From assembly GCA_021784205.1 (NCBI GenBank), contig JAJXTB010000043.1, positions 1 through 19,439 of the forward strand: DNA of 19,439 bases, given 5' to 3'. Positions 1 to 6,555 of this stretch are shown one piece after another. The notes beneath the pieces were generated by a model. That model saw only the letters and a program-made list of their open reading frames with translations. It did no database searches and was not told the origin of the DNA. Made by a program: the position numbers and the translations under genes. Each line of letters starts with the position of its first letter. Within the stretch, counting starts at the first letter, position 1. This DNA is from Actinomycetes bacterium. Lineage in GTDB: Bacteria; Actinomycetota; Acidimicrobiia; Acidimicrobiales; RAAP-2.

Positions 1-350
1 CGGGCGGTCGCCACACAGTGCGCCATCAGAGCCGTGGCCACGCCGCGACGCCGGGCCTCGGGGGCCACCGCCAAGAGACGTACGTGCGCCTCATCGGATC
101 CCAACGGCGCGGGGTTCGCCTGATCGGCGACTCGCGACTCCAATTCGAGTGTCACCGAGCCCACGATCTTGCCCTCTATCACCGCGACGAAGACGGGCGC
201 AACGGCGTCTCGACCGGCGACGTCGGCGGCTCGGTCGTGAAACCCGATCCACTCAGCCGTCTCGATCGGTTCCCTCGGCGACCACGCGGAAGCCGTGATC
301 TCACCCGCCTCGACGTACTCCGCGGGGTGGACACGACGGACCGAGATCAC
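1..350 (-). CDS. GNAT-family N-acetyltransferase (partial, 3' end outside window)
   Basis: The leftward reading frame starts at a GTG at 350-348 and runs off the window edge without a stop, giving about 116 residues. It reads as a GNAT acetyltransferase. The segment VRLLAVAPEARRRGVATALM is the classic motif A, the Q/RxxGxG/A acetyl-CoA pyrophosphate-binding loop with its preceding beta strand. It follows a strand FVAVIEGKIVGSVTL typical of motif D/C. GNAT enzymes transfer an acetyl group from acetyl-CoA to an amine; the substrate cannot be told from this part. An in-frame TAG lies four codons upstream of the GTG, so no longer start exists. There is no Shine-Dalgarno, but a TAGAGT hexamer sits exactly six bases before the GTG, suggesting a leaderless transcript. 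The gene is co-directional with the SCO-like gene, with an 89-bp gap. Confidence 0.85.
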   Translation of the reverse strand, partial: MISVRRVHPAEYVEAGEITASAWSPREPIETAEWIGFHDRAADVAGRDAVAPVFVAVIEGKIVGSVTLELESRVADQANPAPLGSDEAHVRLLAVAPEARRRGVATALMAHCVATA

Positions 351-356
351 AAGTGG

Positions 357-362
357 ACTCTA
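357..362 (-). promoter_or_regulatory. Predicted -10 element of a leaderless promoter for the GNAT gene
   Basis: On the minus strand this reads TAGAGT (TANNNT) followed by six bases and then the GTG start at 350. The geometry is the same as in front of the pirin, YerC-like and response-regulator genes in this window. No ribosome-binding site is visible. Inferred from spacing only. Confidence 0.45.
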
Positions 363-364
363 CA

Positions 365-417
365 AAGTGCGTCGCCGTGGCGGTTCGCTGCCCTCGAGAG
401 CAGCCGCAGGCGCACTT
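365..417. repeat. Nested inverted repeats between the SCO-like and GNAT genes
   Basis: The outer arms AAGTGCG (365-371) and CGCACTT (411-417) are perfect complements. Inside them, GCTGC (387-391) pairs with GCAGC (400-404). The structure follows the SCO-like stop on the minus strand, so it could end that transcript. It lacks a T tract, and the outer and inner stems are separated by unpaired stretches, so the role is uncertain. Confidence 0.3.
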
Positions 418-439
418 CGCCGAGGGAGACCGTCGGTAC

Positions 440-1201
440 CTAGTTGAGGACGTCGCGCGCCAGTGTGGCGATGCCTCGGCCCCAGGCGGTCAGGGTGTTC
501 GTCGGCAGGAACGCCGCGCCGCTAGCGCGGTGATCGACGACCGGCGCGGCGAGGAAGCGTTCACGGCCCTTGGCGTCGATGATGTAGAGCGCCGAGGTGT
601 GGATGATGTCCGAGCGTGGGTTCTTGGCGATGACTTCGATGTTGTAGTCGTGCCAGGCGGCGTGCAGGGCGGCGCTGGTGCCCGTGAAGAAGTGCCACGA
701 GGGGATCGTGGTCAGCGAATGCTCCGTGGAGAAGGTCATCATATTGGCCACGCTCGCGAAGTACTGGTTGACGTTGATCGCCACGAAGACGACCTTGCTC
801 GCCGCCGCGCCCAGGTCGTGGTAGGCGTCGACGTACTCCTGGGCCACGAGGGGGCAGATGTCGACGCAGTGGGGGTCCATGAACTCGAGGATGACCGCGC
901 GGCCCCTGAAGCTCGACAGCGACAGCGTGTGGCCATTCTGGTCGGTCAGGGTGAAGTTCGGTGCTGGTCGCGCCGGCACCGGTGAGAGGGCCATCAAGTT
1001 CGCAGTCGCGGTTGAGATGTTCGAAGGGATCCCGGTAACGCGTATCAGGTTCGTCGTCGCCGGCGAGCGGTGATTCAGCGCGTAGGCGGCGAAGGACCCG
1101 CTGGCTAGGACCGCGAGGACCAGCACCACGATGAGAGCCGCGCCGGGCCCGCGCGAGTGCTGGGGCGGGGCCTCACTCGGTGAGTCGCTCGTTGTGGCCA
1201 T
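440..1201 (-). CDS. SCO1/SenC/PrrC-family membrane-anchored copper/thiol-redox protein
   Basis: This 253-residue protein has an N-terminal membrane anchor (about residues 22-40) followed by a thioredoxin-fold domain outside the membrane. It carries the SCO copper site: HCVDICP supplies C112 and C116 (CxxxC), and the distal histidine is H201 in DIIHTSALYIID. NFTLTDQNG and SFRGRAVILEF are the usual first strands of SCO/peroxiredoxin-like folds. SCO proteins deliver copper to, or reduce, the CuA site of cytochrome oxidase subunit II. The start is ATG at 1201 with GAGGAG just upstream. Its neighbours on the same strand are PAP2 (45-bp gap) and GNAT, neither a copper gene. The window does contain CuA-like cupredoxins at 13360-15267, so these are possible clients, but that link is inference. 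Length is slightly above the usual 200-220 residues because of the N-terminal extension. Confidence 0.9.
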   Translation of the reverse strand: MATTSDSPSEAPPQHSRGPGAALIVVLVLAVLASGSFAAYALNHRSPATTNLIRVTGIPSNISTATANLMALSPVPARPAPNFTLTDQNGHTLSLSSFRGRAVILEFMDPHCVDICPLVAQEYVDAYHDLGAAASKVVFVAINVNQYFASVANMMTFSTEHSLTTIPSWHFFTGTSAALHAAWHDYNIEVIAKNPRSDIIHTSALYIIDAKGRERFLAAPVVDHRASGAAFLPTNTLTAWGRGIATLARDVLN

Positions 1202-1246
1202 GGATCTCCTCGGTCTCGAGATCAGTCTAGGAACGCCGCGCGTCGT

Positions 1247-1855
1247 CTAGCGCGGTTCCGCCATGATGAGTGGTCGTAGGGCGCGGTGTTGGGCCAGGGA
1301 ACTCGCGATGTTGCTCAGCCAGTTATGCATGAGCAGCCAGCCCAGTGCGGCGACGGCCGCGCCGACGACGAGGCCGGCTCCGACGTCACCGGGGTAGTGC
1401 ACGCCGACGTAGACGCGCGCGAAAGCCACCAGCACGGCGAGAATCGTGGCGAGAATCGCCAGGCGTCGCACGATCGCCGGCCCGTAGTGCGCGACGATCC
1501 ACAGGCCCATCGTGGCCGCGCCGGCCGCCACGGCGTGGTCCGAGGGGAAGGAGTAGTCGTTGGAGCGATGCACGAGGACCTCGGCGTTGGTCACCGAGAG
1601 GAAGGGACGGGGACGGGCGACGGCTTTCACGATGAGCTGGTTCACCCACACCGCGAGCAGCGTCGCCGCGGCGCACCACACCGCCGCGGCGACCGCGCGC
1701 GGGGCTTGACGCGACGAACGAGCGAACCACCAGGCGAGGATCACGAGCACGCCGAAGAGACCGACCCCGTCGAGGGCCGCGAGCTTCATCAACGGGTGCA
1801 GCCAGGCCGTGTGGACCGCGAAGTGGTTGATGTCGCGATACCAGGTGGTGTCCAT
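1247..1855 (-). CDS. PAP2-superfamily phosphatase (undecaprenyl-diphosphatase-like)
   Basis: A 202-residue membrane protein of the PAP2/acid phosphatase superfamily. The three active-site motifs are visible: KAVARPRPF around K77, SFPSDHA around S105 and H107 (the PSGH motif with D for G), and ARVYVGVHYPGD with R147, H153 and D157. Several hydrophobic helices surround them. Family members remove a phosphate from lipid pyrophosphates or phosphates at the outer membrane face, such as undecaprenyl pyrophosphate recycling (BcrC/YbjG type); the exact lipid is not determined. I chose ATG at 1855 because AGAGGA lies directly upstream and the protein begins like its family. A start at 1966 would add 37 basic, non-homologous-looking residues and overlap the preceding permease gene. 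Confidence 0.88.
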   Translation of the reverse strand: MDTTWYRDINHFAVHTAWLHPLMKLAALDGVGLFGVLVILAWWFARSSRQAPRAVAAAVWCAAATLLAVWVNQLIVKAVARPRPFLSVTNAEVLVHRSNDYSFPSDHAVAAGAATMGLWIVAHYGPAIVRRLAILATILAVLVAFARVYVGVHYPGDVGAGLVVGAAVAALGWLLMHNWLSNIASSLAQHRALRPLIMAEPR

Positions 1856-1922
1856 ACGCCGTCCTCTAGCTCGTCGGAGCAGTTGATGTCCCACCACGAT
1901 ACCGGTCGCACATCGCTTGGAC

Positions 1923-3035
1923 CTAGAAGGCGCCCGGCGTGACGAGAGCGAGTGCGCCGAGCGCACCCGCCAGAGTCAGGGGAACGAGGATCACGCCGAC
2001 TCGCGAGTAGGTGGCCACCGAGGGGTCGGCCTCTTCGCGACGAGCGATGCGCAGCCACAGCACCGCTGAGAGCGCACCGACCACGCTGAGGTTCGGCCCG
2101 ATGTTGAGTCCCAGCAGGAGCGAATAGGGGTGCGCGGGCGCGCGCGCTGAGAGGATGACCGCGGCCGGCAGGTTGTTCACGACGTTGGACAGCGCCGCTC
2201 CGAGACCGGCTGCGCCCCACGGGCCGACCGCGCCGAGGAGTCGCGCCGGACCCGACCACGTTCGCGCGATCGTCCCCAGGACGAGTGCGACGACGAACAG
2301 TCCACCGATCGTGAGTGGGCTGAGGGCGTCGAGGGCCTGGCGCACGGAGAACCGCCGGCGCACGACGTGCGACCCGCTCGCGAGGACGCCCACGATCGCG
2401 ACCGCCGGCGCCGGGTTGGTGACGGCGAGCATCAGGGCGACCGCCGCCGCGACGCCGAGGGCGCCCACGCCGAGGCGCAGGGGCGTCACCGGCTCGTCGC
2501 TCGACGCGCCGTGACTCCAGTCGGCCCGCCGCCACCAGGCGAGAACTCCCCAGGTGACGAGCACGGCCGCCACCCATGGAGCGAACATCGTGGCGGCGAA
2601 TGAGGTCCCGCGCGCGTGGCGCGCGGCGAGCACCAGCAGGTTGGTCAGGTTCGAGCCCGGCAGCAGCAGCGAGGCGGCGTTCGCCATGAAGACTGCGCCG
2701 TAGAGATAGGCGATCTCGTTCATGCCGCGCCGGCGCGCGACGTGCAGCAAGATCGGGGTGAGAAAGACCACTGACGTGTCGAGGTTGAGTACGACCGTGA
2801 CCGCCGCGACGAGTCCCATCATCATGCTGAAGACGCCCAGCTGTGAGCCGGGTGCGCGCGCGATGCGCGAGCCCAGCGCCTCGAAGAGTCCGTCGTCGGC
2901 CGCGGCCACGCCGATGAGGAGCAGACCTACGACGAGGACGAAGGGCGGCCAGGTCTGAGAGAGGCTCTCGGGCAGAGCGGAGAGTATGGCGGACCTCCTG
3001 TAGCGACTGCCCAAGGTTAGGCGCGACGGTGCCAA
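1923..3035 (-). CDS. ArsB/NhaD/SLC13-superfamily permease (arsenite or anion transporter-like)
   Basis: A polytopic membrane protein of the ion transporter superfamily. Two re-entrant signature regions are visible: NAASLLLPGSNLTNLLVL (about residues 119-136, like the SLPLVVSNLVN segment of ArsB) and, near the C-terminus, SNVVNNLPAAVILSARAP (like the MNNLP segment). NLDTSVVFLTPILL (84-97) corresponds to the first conserved half. Arsenite efflux is therefore possible, but no arsR, arsC or arsA lies nearby, so the substrate is open. The longest frame starts at TTG 3035, directly after the pirin stop TAG. However, the only good ribosome-binding site, AGGAGG, is followed six bases later by ATA at 2987-2985, in frame, which would give 354 residues. 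At about 355-370 residues it is shorter than ArsB (about 430). Confidence 0.8.
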   Translation of the reverse strand: MAPSRLTLGSRYRRSAILSALPESLSQTWPPFVLVVGLLLIGVAAADDGLFEALGSRIARAPGSQLGVFSMMMGLVAAVTVVLNLDTSVVFLTPILLHVARRRGMNEIAYLYGAVFMANAASLLLPGSNLTNLLVLAARHARGTSFAATMFAPWVAAVLVTWGVLAWWRRADWSHGASSDEPVTPLRLGVGALGVAAAVALMLAVTNPAPAVAIVGVLASGSHVVRRRFSVRQALDALSPLTIGGLFVVALVLGTIARTWSGPARLLGAVGPWGAAGLGAALSNVVNNLPAAVILSARAPAHPYSLLLGLNIGPNLSVVGALSAVLWLRIARREEADPSVATYSRVGVILVPLTLAGALGALALVTPGAF

Positions 3036-3905
3036 CTACGACCAGTAGGGAGCGGGTGCGTCGATGCGAGCGAGAGCACTGGCGACGCGTCCGAAGCGGT
3101 CGTCGCCACGCTGCCAGCTCTCGCGCATCGCGGTGACTTCGTCGCGGCTGCGCGCGACGAAGTTCCACCACATGAAGAGTGTTTCGCCGAGGGGCACGCC
3201 GCCGATCAAGATCGCGCGGGTTCTCTCACGCGAACTGATCTCGAGCTCGTCGAGTGCGGGCAGGACGCCGAGATTGCCCGGCGTGAGCGTCGTGCCGCGG
3301 ACTTCGACTGCGCCCTCGAGGACGATGAGAGCGTGTTCGAAGTCGGGGCGCAGGGCGACGCGCGCCGCGCCGCGCAGGTCGAACTCGGCGCCCACCAGGT
3401 CGACCTCGACGCGAGCGGGGCTCGTCACGCCGGCGAGGGAACCGAGAAAGACCGTCGCTAGGCCCTGGCCGACCTCGACGCGGGGAGGGTCGGCGACGTG
3501 GGCAAAGGCCGCGCTGCCGTCTCGCGTCGCCCCGGGCTGGGCCAGCCAGAGTTGGATGCCCTCGAGTTGTCCCGAGAAGCGCCCCGTCGCTTCTTCGGCG
3601 TGGCTGACGCCGTGGCCCGCCGTCATCAGGTTGAGTTGCCCCGGGGTGATCACCTGCTCTGAACCGAGGCTGTCGCGATGCAGCGCCTCGCCGTCGATGA
3701 GCCAGGTCACCGTGTGCAGTCCGGTGTGCGGATGGGGTCCGATGTCGAGTCCGTGTTCCTCGGTCACGTCCGCGGGCCCCATGTGATCGGCGAAGCACCA
3801 CGGCCCTACGGTGCGCCGACCTTGCTGGGGAAGCGCGCGGCGCACGTTGAAGGCGCCGACCGACGCGTGGTGGCTCGGGCGTATCTCGACGCCGGTGTCG
3901 TCCAT
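3036..3905 (-). CDS. Pirin family protein
   Basis: A 289-residue bicupin. The N-terminal cupin carries the pirin metal ligands: HPHTGLHTVTWL (two histidines of the HxH type) and TAGHGVSHAEE (His and Glu of the second half). GPWCFADHMGPADV and the C-terminal FMWWNFVARSRDEV are also characteristic of the family. Pirins bind iron in the N-terminal domain; bacterial members include quercetin 2,3-dioxygenases and regulators, so the specific function is unknown. Start: ATG at 3905. A frame to 4049 exists but would run through the hairpin and into the neighbouring gene. Upstream is TACGGT, six bases, then ATG, the leaderless pattern; the intervening GAGGGG could alternatively act as a very close ribosome-binding site. 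The stop abuts the permease's longest possible frame, so the two are probably cotranscribed. Confidence 0.9.
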   Translation of the reverse strand: MDDTGVEIRPSHHASVGAFNVRRALPQQGRRTVGPWCFADHMGPADVTEEHGLDIGPHPHTGLHTVTWLIDGEALHRDSLGSEQVITPGQLNLMTAGHGVSHAEEATGRFSGQLEGIQLWLAQPGATRDGSAAFAHVADPPRVEVGQGLATVFLGSLAGVTSPARVEVDLVGAEFDLRGAARVALRPDFEHALIVLEGAVEVRGTTLTPGNLGVLPALDELEISSRERTRAILIGGVPLGETLFMWWNFVARSRDEVTAMRESWQRGDDRFGRVASALARIDAPAPYWS

Positions 3906-3911
3906 CCCCTC

Positions 3912-3917
3912 ACCGTA
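3912..3917 (-). promoter_or_regulatory. Predicted -10 element of the pirin promoter
   Basis: The minus strand reads TACGGT, then GAGGGG, then the ATG at 3905. This fits the TANNNT-N6-start arrangement seen at three other genes here. It lies just downstream (in transcript direction) of the 3931-3992 hairpin, consistent with a new transcript starting here after termination. The assignment is inference. Confidence 0.4.
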
Positions 3918-3930
3918 GTGAGTGTGCAGA

Positions 3931-3992
3931 AACAACCAGGCCCCTCCGACTCTAAAAGCGGAGGGGCCTGTAGCCGGAGGGGCCTGGTTGTT
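3931..3992. terminator. Double-armed GC-rich hairpin, likely terminator of the leftward transcript
   Basis: The left arm AACAACCAGGCCCCTCCG (3931-3948) is perfectly complementary over 18 bp to 3975-3992. Its inner 12 bases are also complementary to a second copy at 3959-3970. Two mutually exclusive stems are therefore possible, with a 26-base or a 10-base loop. On the minus strand the arm ends in GGTTGTTTCTG, a weak U-rich tail. It begins eight bases after the stop of the membrane protein gene and precedes the pirin promoter, so termination of the upstream transcript is the simplest reading. Confidence 0.6.
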
Positions 3993-3999
3993 GACGTCG

Positions 4000-4551
4000 C
4001 TAGATGATCTCCTCGTCGGGATCCCTGCGGCGATATTGGCGCACCCCAATCAGGGTGAGGATCAGCATCACGACCGCGAGAAACAGCGCGGCGCCGACTG
4101 ACCACTGGGCGATGACGGCGAAGGTGCCAAAGGCGTAGGCGGTCAGGAGCATGCTGCGCAGGGTCTCACCCTGGAACATCGCCTGGACCTGCTTGGCCAG
4201 CGTCTGGTTGGTCGGGTCCTTGAGGGCCATCGCGCTCAGCTCGGCGTAGGTCTTGCCGCCACCGATCTCCTGGAGGTGCACGGCGATGTAGTGGTCCGCC
4301 CACACCTCGGCCTGGCGCCCGGTCAACAGCTGCTCTCCGGCGTACGGGGTGAGATACGGCTTGATGAGCGGGTTCTGTAACTCGGGAGAGCCCTTCGCCG
4401 GGAAGTAGATCTTCTGAGCAGCCAACTGATTACGCACCTGCGAATTTGCAAACGTGTAGCCCCACATCAGCAGACCGCTCGCTCCGATCAACCCCACGGT
4501 AATAACCGCGCCTACCCACGTAAGGAGTAGGTCCAGGGTCTTGCGTCGCAT
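4000..4551 (-). CDS. Conserved actinobacterial two-helix membrane protein (family often misnamed LigA)
   Basis: About 183 residues with a membrane helix at about residues 9-32 (LLLTWVGAVITVGLIGASGL), an extracytoplasmic domain of about 100 residues, and a C-terminal helix (about 150-172) ending in RQYRRRDPDEE. The middle contains NSQVRNQL, YFPAKGSPEL, PYAGEQLLTGRQAEVWADHYI and FQGETLRSMLLTAYAFG. This matches a widespread actinobacterial family that databases often label 'aromatic ring-opening dioxygenase LigA', although nothing resembling a dioxygenase is visible. The function is unknown. ATG at 4551 is preceded by AAAGGA at good spacing. A longer frame to 4644 lacks support and adds no family-like sequence. 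A 115-bp gap separates it from hisA, enough for its own promoter. Confidence 0.8.
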   Translation of the reverse strand: MRRKTLDLLLTWVGAVITVGLIGASGLLMWGYTFANSQVRNQLAAQKIYFPAKGSPELQNPLIKPYLTPYAGEQLLTGRQAEVWADHYIAVHLQEIGGGKTYAELSAMALKDPTNQTLAKQVQAMFQGETLRSMLLTAYAFGTFAVIAQWSVGAALFLAVVMLILTLIGVRQYRRRDPDEEII

Positions 4552-4666
4552 TGCTGGTCCTTTCGCATCTGATAGGTCCAGTGTCGCCGATCTACGGGAA
4601 AATCCACTAGTGCCAAAGGTCACAAGCACCAGGGGAAACACCACGAACGGGCAGTGTTCGAGTGCG

Positions 4667-5356
4667 TTAGATCAGGTCGTCCAGTCCCAGGCGCGCGAGA
4701 TATCCCACTCCCATCACCGCGGCCTCGCAGCCGATCGCTTCGAGGGAGTCGAGGTCGGAATCGCGCACCCCTCCGGCGGCGACGACCGGGATGCCGCTCG
4801 CGCAAACTTGCTCGTAGAGGGCGAGGTCGGGACCGGACATGGTCCCGTCTCGTTCGATAGCGGTCACGTGCAGTCGTGCGACGCCGGTCGCGCAGCAGCG
4901 CGCTAGCGCGTCGTCGAGACCGATCGGTGACTCGGCGAGCCAGCCGCGTACCGCGAGGCGTCCGTCGCGCACGTCGAGCGCGACGACCAGCTGGTCGCCG
5001 AGGGCGTCGACGTAGGCGGCGAGCGACGAGTCGTCCTGCCAGAGCGACGTGCCAACGATGATGCGCGCCGCGCCGGCGTCGAGAACCGCGGCGGCACTCT
5101 CGAGTGAGCGGATGCCACCCGATATCTGCAGCGGCGTCTCGCGTGCGGCCTCGACACAGCGCGACACCACGTCGAGGCGCACGGCACCGTCGCGGGCCCC
5201 TTGCAGATCCACCACGTGGATCAGTGACGGCCTGGTCGCCACCACGCGGTGGACGAACTCTTCGATCGGCTGACGAAAGAGAACGCGGTCGTAGTCGCCG
5301 CGCTCGAGGCGCACGACGTCGTTGTCGAGAAGGTCGATGGCGGGGATGAGTTGCAT
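4667..5356 (-). CDS. hisA: HisA: 1-(5-phosphoribosyl)-5-[(5-phosphoribosylamino)methylideneamino]imidazole-4-carboxamide isomerase
   Basis: A 229-residue TIM barrel catalysing the Amadori-type isomerisation of ProFAR to PRFAR in histidine synthesis. Seen: IPAIDLLDNDVVRLERGDY with the catalytic D8, HVVDLQGARDG, QISGGIRS (first phosphate loop), VVALDVRDGRLAVRGW with the second catalytic Asp near 128, TAIERDGTMSGPD, and VVAAGGVRD. The loops look like plain HisA rather than the actinobacterial bifunctional HisA/TrpF enzyme PriA, though sequence alone cannot exclude TrpF activity. It is divergent from the main his operon, with 30 bp between its ATG at 5356 and the regulator start at 5387. An alternative in-frame ATG at 5380 would add MLICYNAD and leave only 6 bp; the internal start fits the family better. 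Confidence 0.95.
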   Translation of the reverse strand: MQLIPAIDLLDNDVVRLERGDYDRVLFRQPIEEFVHRVVATRPSLIHVVDLQGARDGAVRLDVVSRCVEAARETPLQISGGIRSLESAAAVLDAGAARIIVGTSLWQDDSSLAAYVDALGDQLVVALDVRDGRLAVRGWLAESPIGLDDALARCCATGVARLHVTAIERDGTMSGPDLALYEQVCASGIPVVAAGGVRDSDLDSLEAIGCEAAVMGVGYLARLGLDDLI

Positions 5357-5378
5357 ATCAGCGTTGTAGCATATTAGC
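5353..5378. repeat. Direct repeat GCATATYAGC x2, candidate operator for the YerC/HisR-like regulator
   Basis: GCATATCAGC (5353-5362) and GCATATTAGC (5369-5378) are ten-base direct repeats with one mismatch and a 16-bp period. They lie in the divergent hisA/yerC gap and overlap the hisA start codon and the predicted -10 elements of both directions. A regulator bound here could block both promoters. The repeats are seen; the operator role is inferred. Confidence 0.5.
5371..5376 (-). promoter_or_regulatory. Predicted -10 element for hisA
   Basis: The minus strand reads TAATAT here, 14 bases before the hisA ATG at 5356, which would give a leader of about eight bases. It lies inside the second GCATATYAGC repeat. 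Confidence 0.35.
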
Positions 5379-5380
5379 AT
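5375..5380 (+). promoter_or_regulatory. Predicted -10 element of a leaderless promoter for the his operon
   Basis: TAGCAT is followed by GATGAC and then the ATG of the regulator gene at 5387. There is no Shine-Dalgarno. This is the same TANNNT-N6-start geometry as at the GNAT, pirin and response-regulator genes. It partly overlaps the second direct repeat, so a repressor there would occlude it. Confidence 0.45.
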
Positions 5381-5386
5381 GATGAC

Positions 5387-5701
5387 ATGACAAGTGGCAA
5401 AGTATTACCAGCCGACGCGCACGTTGCTACGGTGGACCGCTTCGACGAGCTCGTCGAAGCGTTCACTCGCCTGCGCAGTCCCGAGGCCGTGGCCGCGTTC
5501 TTGCGCGACCTGTGCACGACCAACGAGATAGACGCGATGGGCCAGCGCCTCCAGGTCGCTCGCCTCGTCAACCAGGGCGTGGCCTATCAGGAGATCTCCC
5601 GGCGCACCGGGGCCTCCACCGCCACGGTGACGCGTGTGGCGCACTGGCTGCACCACGGTGAAGGCGGCTACGCACGCGTCCTGCCTCGGGTCCGCTCGTG
5701 A
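5387..5701 (+). CDS. yerC: TrpR-like regulator, YerC/YecD family (HisR-type candidate)
   Basis: A 104-residue all-helical protein with the TrpR-superfamily layout: FDELVEAFTRLRSPEAVAAFLRDLCT, then EIDAMGQRLQVARLV, then the helix-turn-helix YQEISRRTGASTATVTRVA (about residues 65-83). Length and order match YerC/YecD. Related TrpR-family proteins called HisR have been proposed to control histidine genes in Firmicutes; here the gene is the first of the his operon, which strongly suggests the same job. Its TGA overlaps the hisG GTG by four bases, implying translational coupling. There is no Shine-Dalgarno; a TAGCAT six bases upstream suggests leaderless expression. The gap with divergent hisA holds two GCATATYAGC repeats, the likely operator. 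The effector (histidine or another signal) cannot be told. Confidence 0.88.
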   Translation: MTSGKVLPADAHVATVDRFDELVEAFTRLRSPEAVAAFLRDLCTTNEIDAMGQRLQVARLVNQGVAYQEISRRTGASTATVTRVAHWLHHGEGGYARVLPRVRS

Positions 5702-6555
5702 CGCGGCGTCTCTCGCTGGCCCTGCCCTCGAAGGGCCGTCTGCGCGAGCCCTCCTGGGCGCTGCTCGAGGCCAGCGGGGTCGACCCTCAGGAGCCGGGCG
5801 AGCGCGTCCTCCAGGCGCACTGTCGCAACGCGGACATCGACCTGTTATTCGTGCGCGCCGACGACGTGCCCGAGTACGTCCAAGACGGCGTCGTCGACTG
5901 CGGTATCACCGGACTCGACCTGATCTACGAGCGCGACCGCGACGTGGAGGTGCTCTTGCGCTTGGGGTACGGCTCGTGTTCGCTACAGGCGGCCGTCCCG
6001 CGCGAGGACGCGGCGACGTCTCTGGGCGACCTGGCCGGTCGGCGAATCGCGACCTCGCACCCGCGCACCGCGGCGCGCGCGCTGGCCGATCTCGGCATCG
6101 AGGCCGAGCTCGTCAAAGTCGGCGGCGCAGTTGAGATCTCGCCGCGTCTGGGACTCGCTGACGCGATCATCGACCTGGTGTCAACGGGATCCACCCTGCG
6201 CACCAACGGGCTGCGGCCACTGGGCACATTGTTCGAGTCCGAGGCGGTGCTGGTGGGACGCGTCGGCGACGTCGACCTCGAGGCGAGGGACCGCCTGACG
6301 ATGGTGCTCTCGAGCGTGATCAATGCGCGGGCCAGCCGCTACCTGCTCTTCAACGTCGACAAGTCGCGACTCGAGGAGGTGACCGCACTGTTGCCGACCA
6401 AGGGGTCGCCGACGATCATGGACCTTGCGACGTCGGGAGTCGTGGCGGTGCACGCCCTCGTCCCGGCCGTCGAGATCTGGAACCTGCTGCCGGCGCTCGA
6501 ATCCCTCGGCGCGAGCTCGATCCTGACCCTGCCTGTTGAGAGGATGGTCCCATGA
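5698..6555 (+). CDS. hisG: HisG: ATP phosphoribosyltransferase, long form
   Basis: A 285-residue enzyme for the first and committed step, joining ATP and PRPP to give phosphoribosyl-ATP. Seen: LALPSKGRLREPSWALLEASG at the N-terminus, VDCGITGLDLIYE, ADAIIDLVSTGSTLRTNGL (the PRPP-binding DLV-TGxTL loop, about residues 158-172), and a C-terminal domain from about 212 (VLSSVINARASRYLLFNV and later) that matches the ACT-like regulatory domain of long-form HisG. The long form works without HisZ and is inhibited by histidine. The GTG start at 5698 overlaps the regulator's stop (GTGA), and its own stop overlaps hisD (ATGA). Confidence 0.96.
   Translation: MTRRLSLALPSKGRLREPSWALLEASGVDPQEPGERVLQAHCRNADIDLLFVRADDVPEYVQDGVVDCGITGLDLIYERDRDVEVLLRLGYGSCSLQAAVPREDAATSLGDLAGRRIATSHPRTAARALADLGIEAELVKVGGAVEISPRLGLADAIIDLVSTGSTLRTNGLRPLGTLFESEAVLVGRVGDVDLEARDRLTMVLSSVINARASRYLLFNVDKSRLEEVTALLPTKGSPTIMDLATSGVVAVHALVPAVEIWNLLPALESLGASSILTLPVERMVP

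Noticed and set aside
1789..3171. Long leftward open frame (460 codons) overlapping the permease and PAP2 genes
   Set aside because: Its product is arginine-rich, low-complexity sequence without helices or motifs. It is the shifted-frame shadow of two clearly recognisable membrane protein genes.
4000..4551. Name 'aromatic ring-opening dioxygenase LigA' for the two-helix membrane protein
   Set aside because: No dioxygenase metal ligands or fold features are visible. The label is a propagated database name for this family.
4667..5356. Calling hisA a bifunctional PriA
   Set aside because: The loops do not look like typical PriA, and no evidence on trpF elsewhere is available from this window, so plain HisA was kept.
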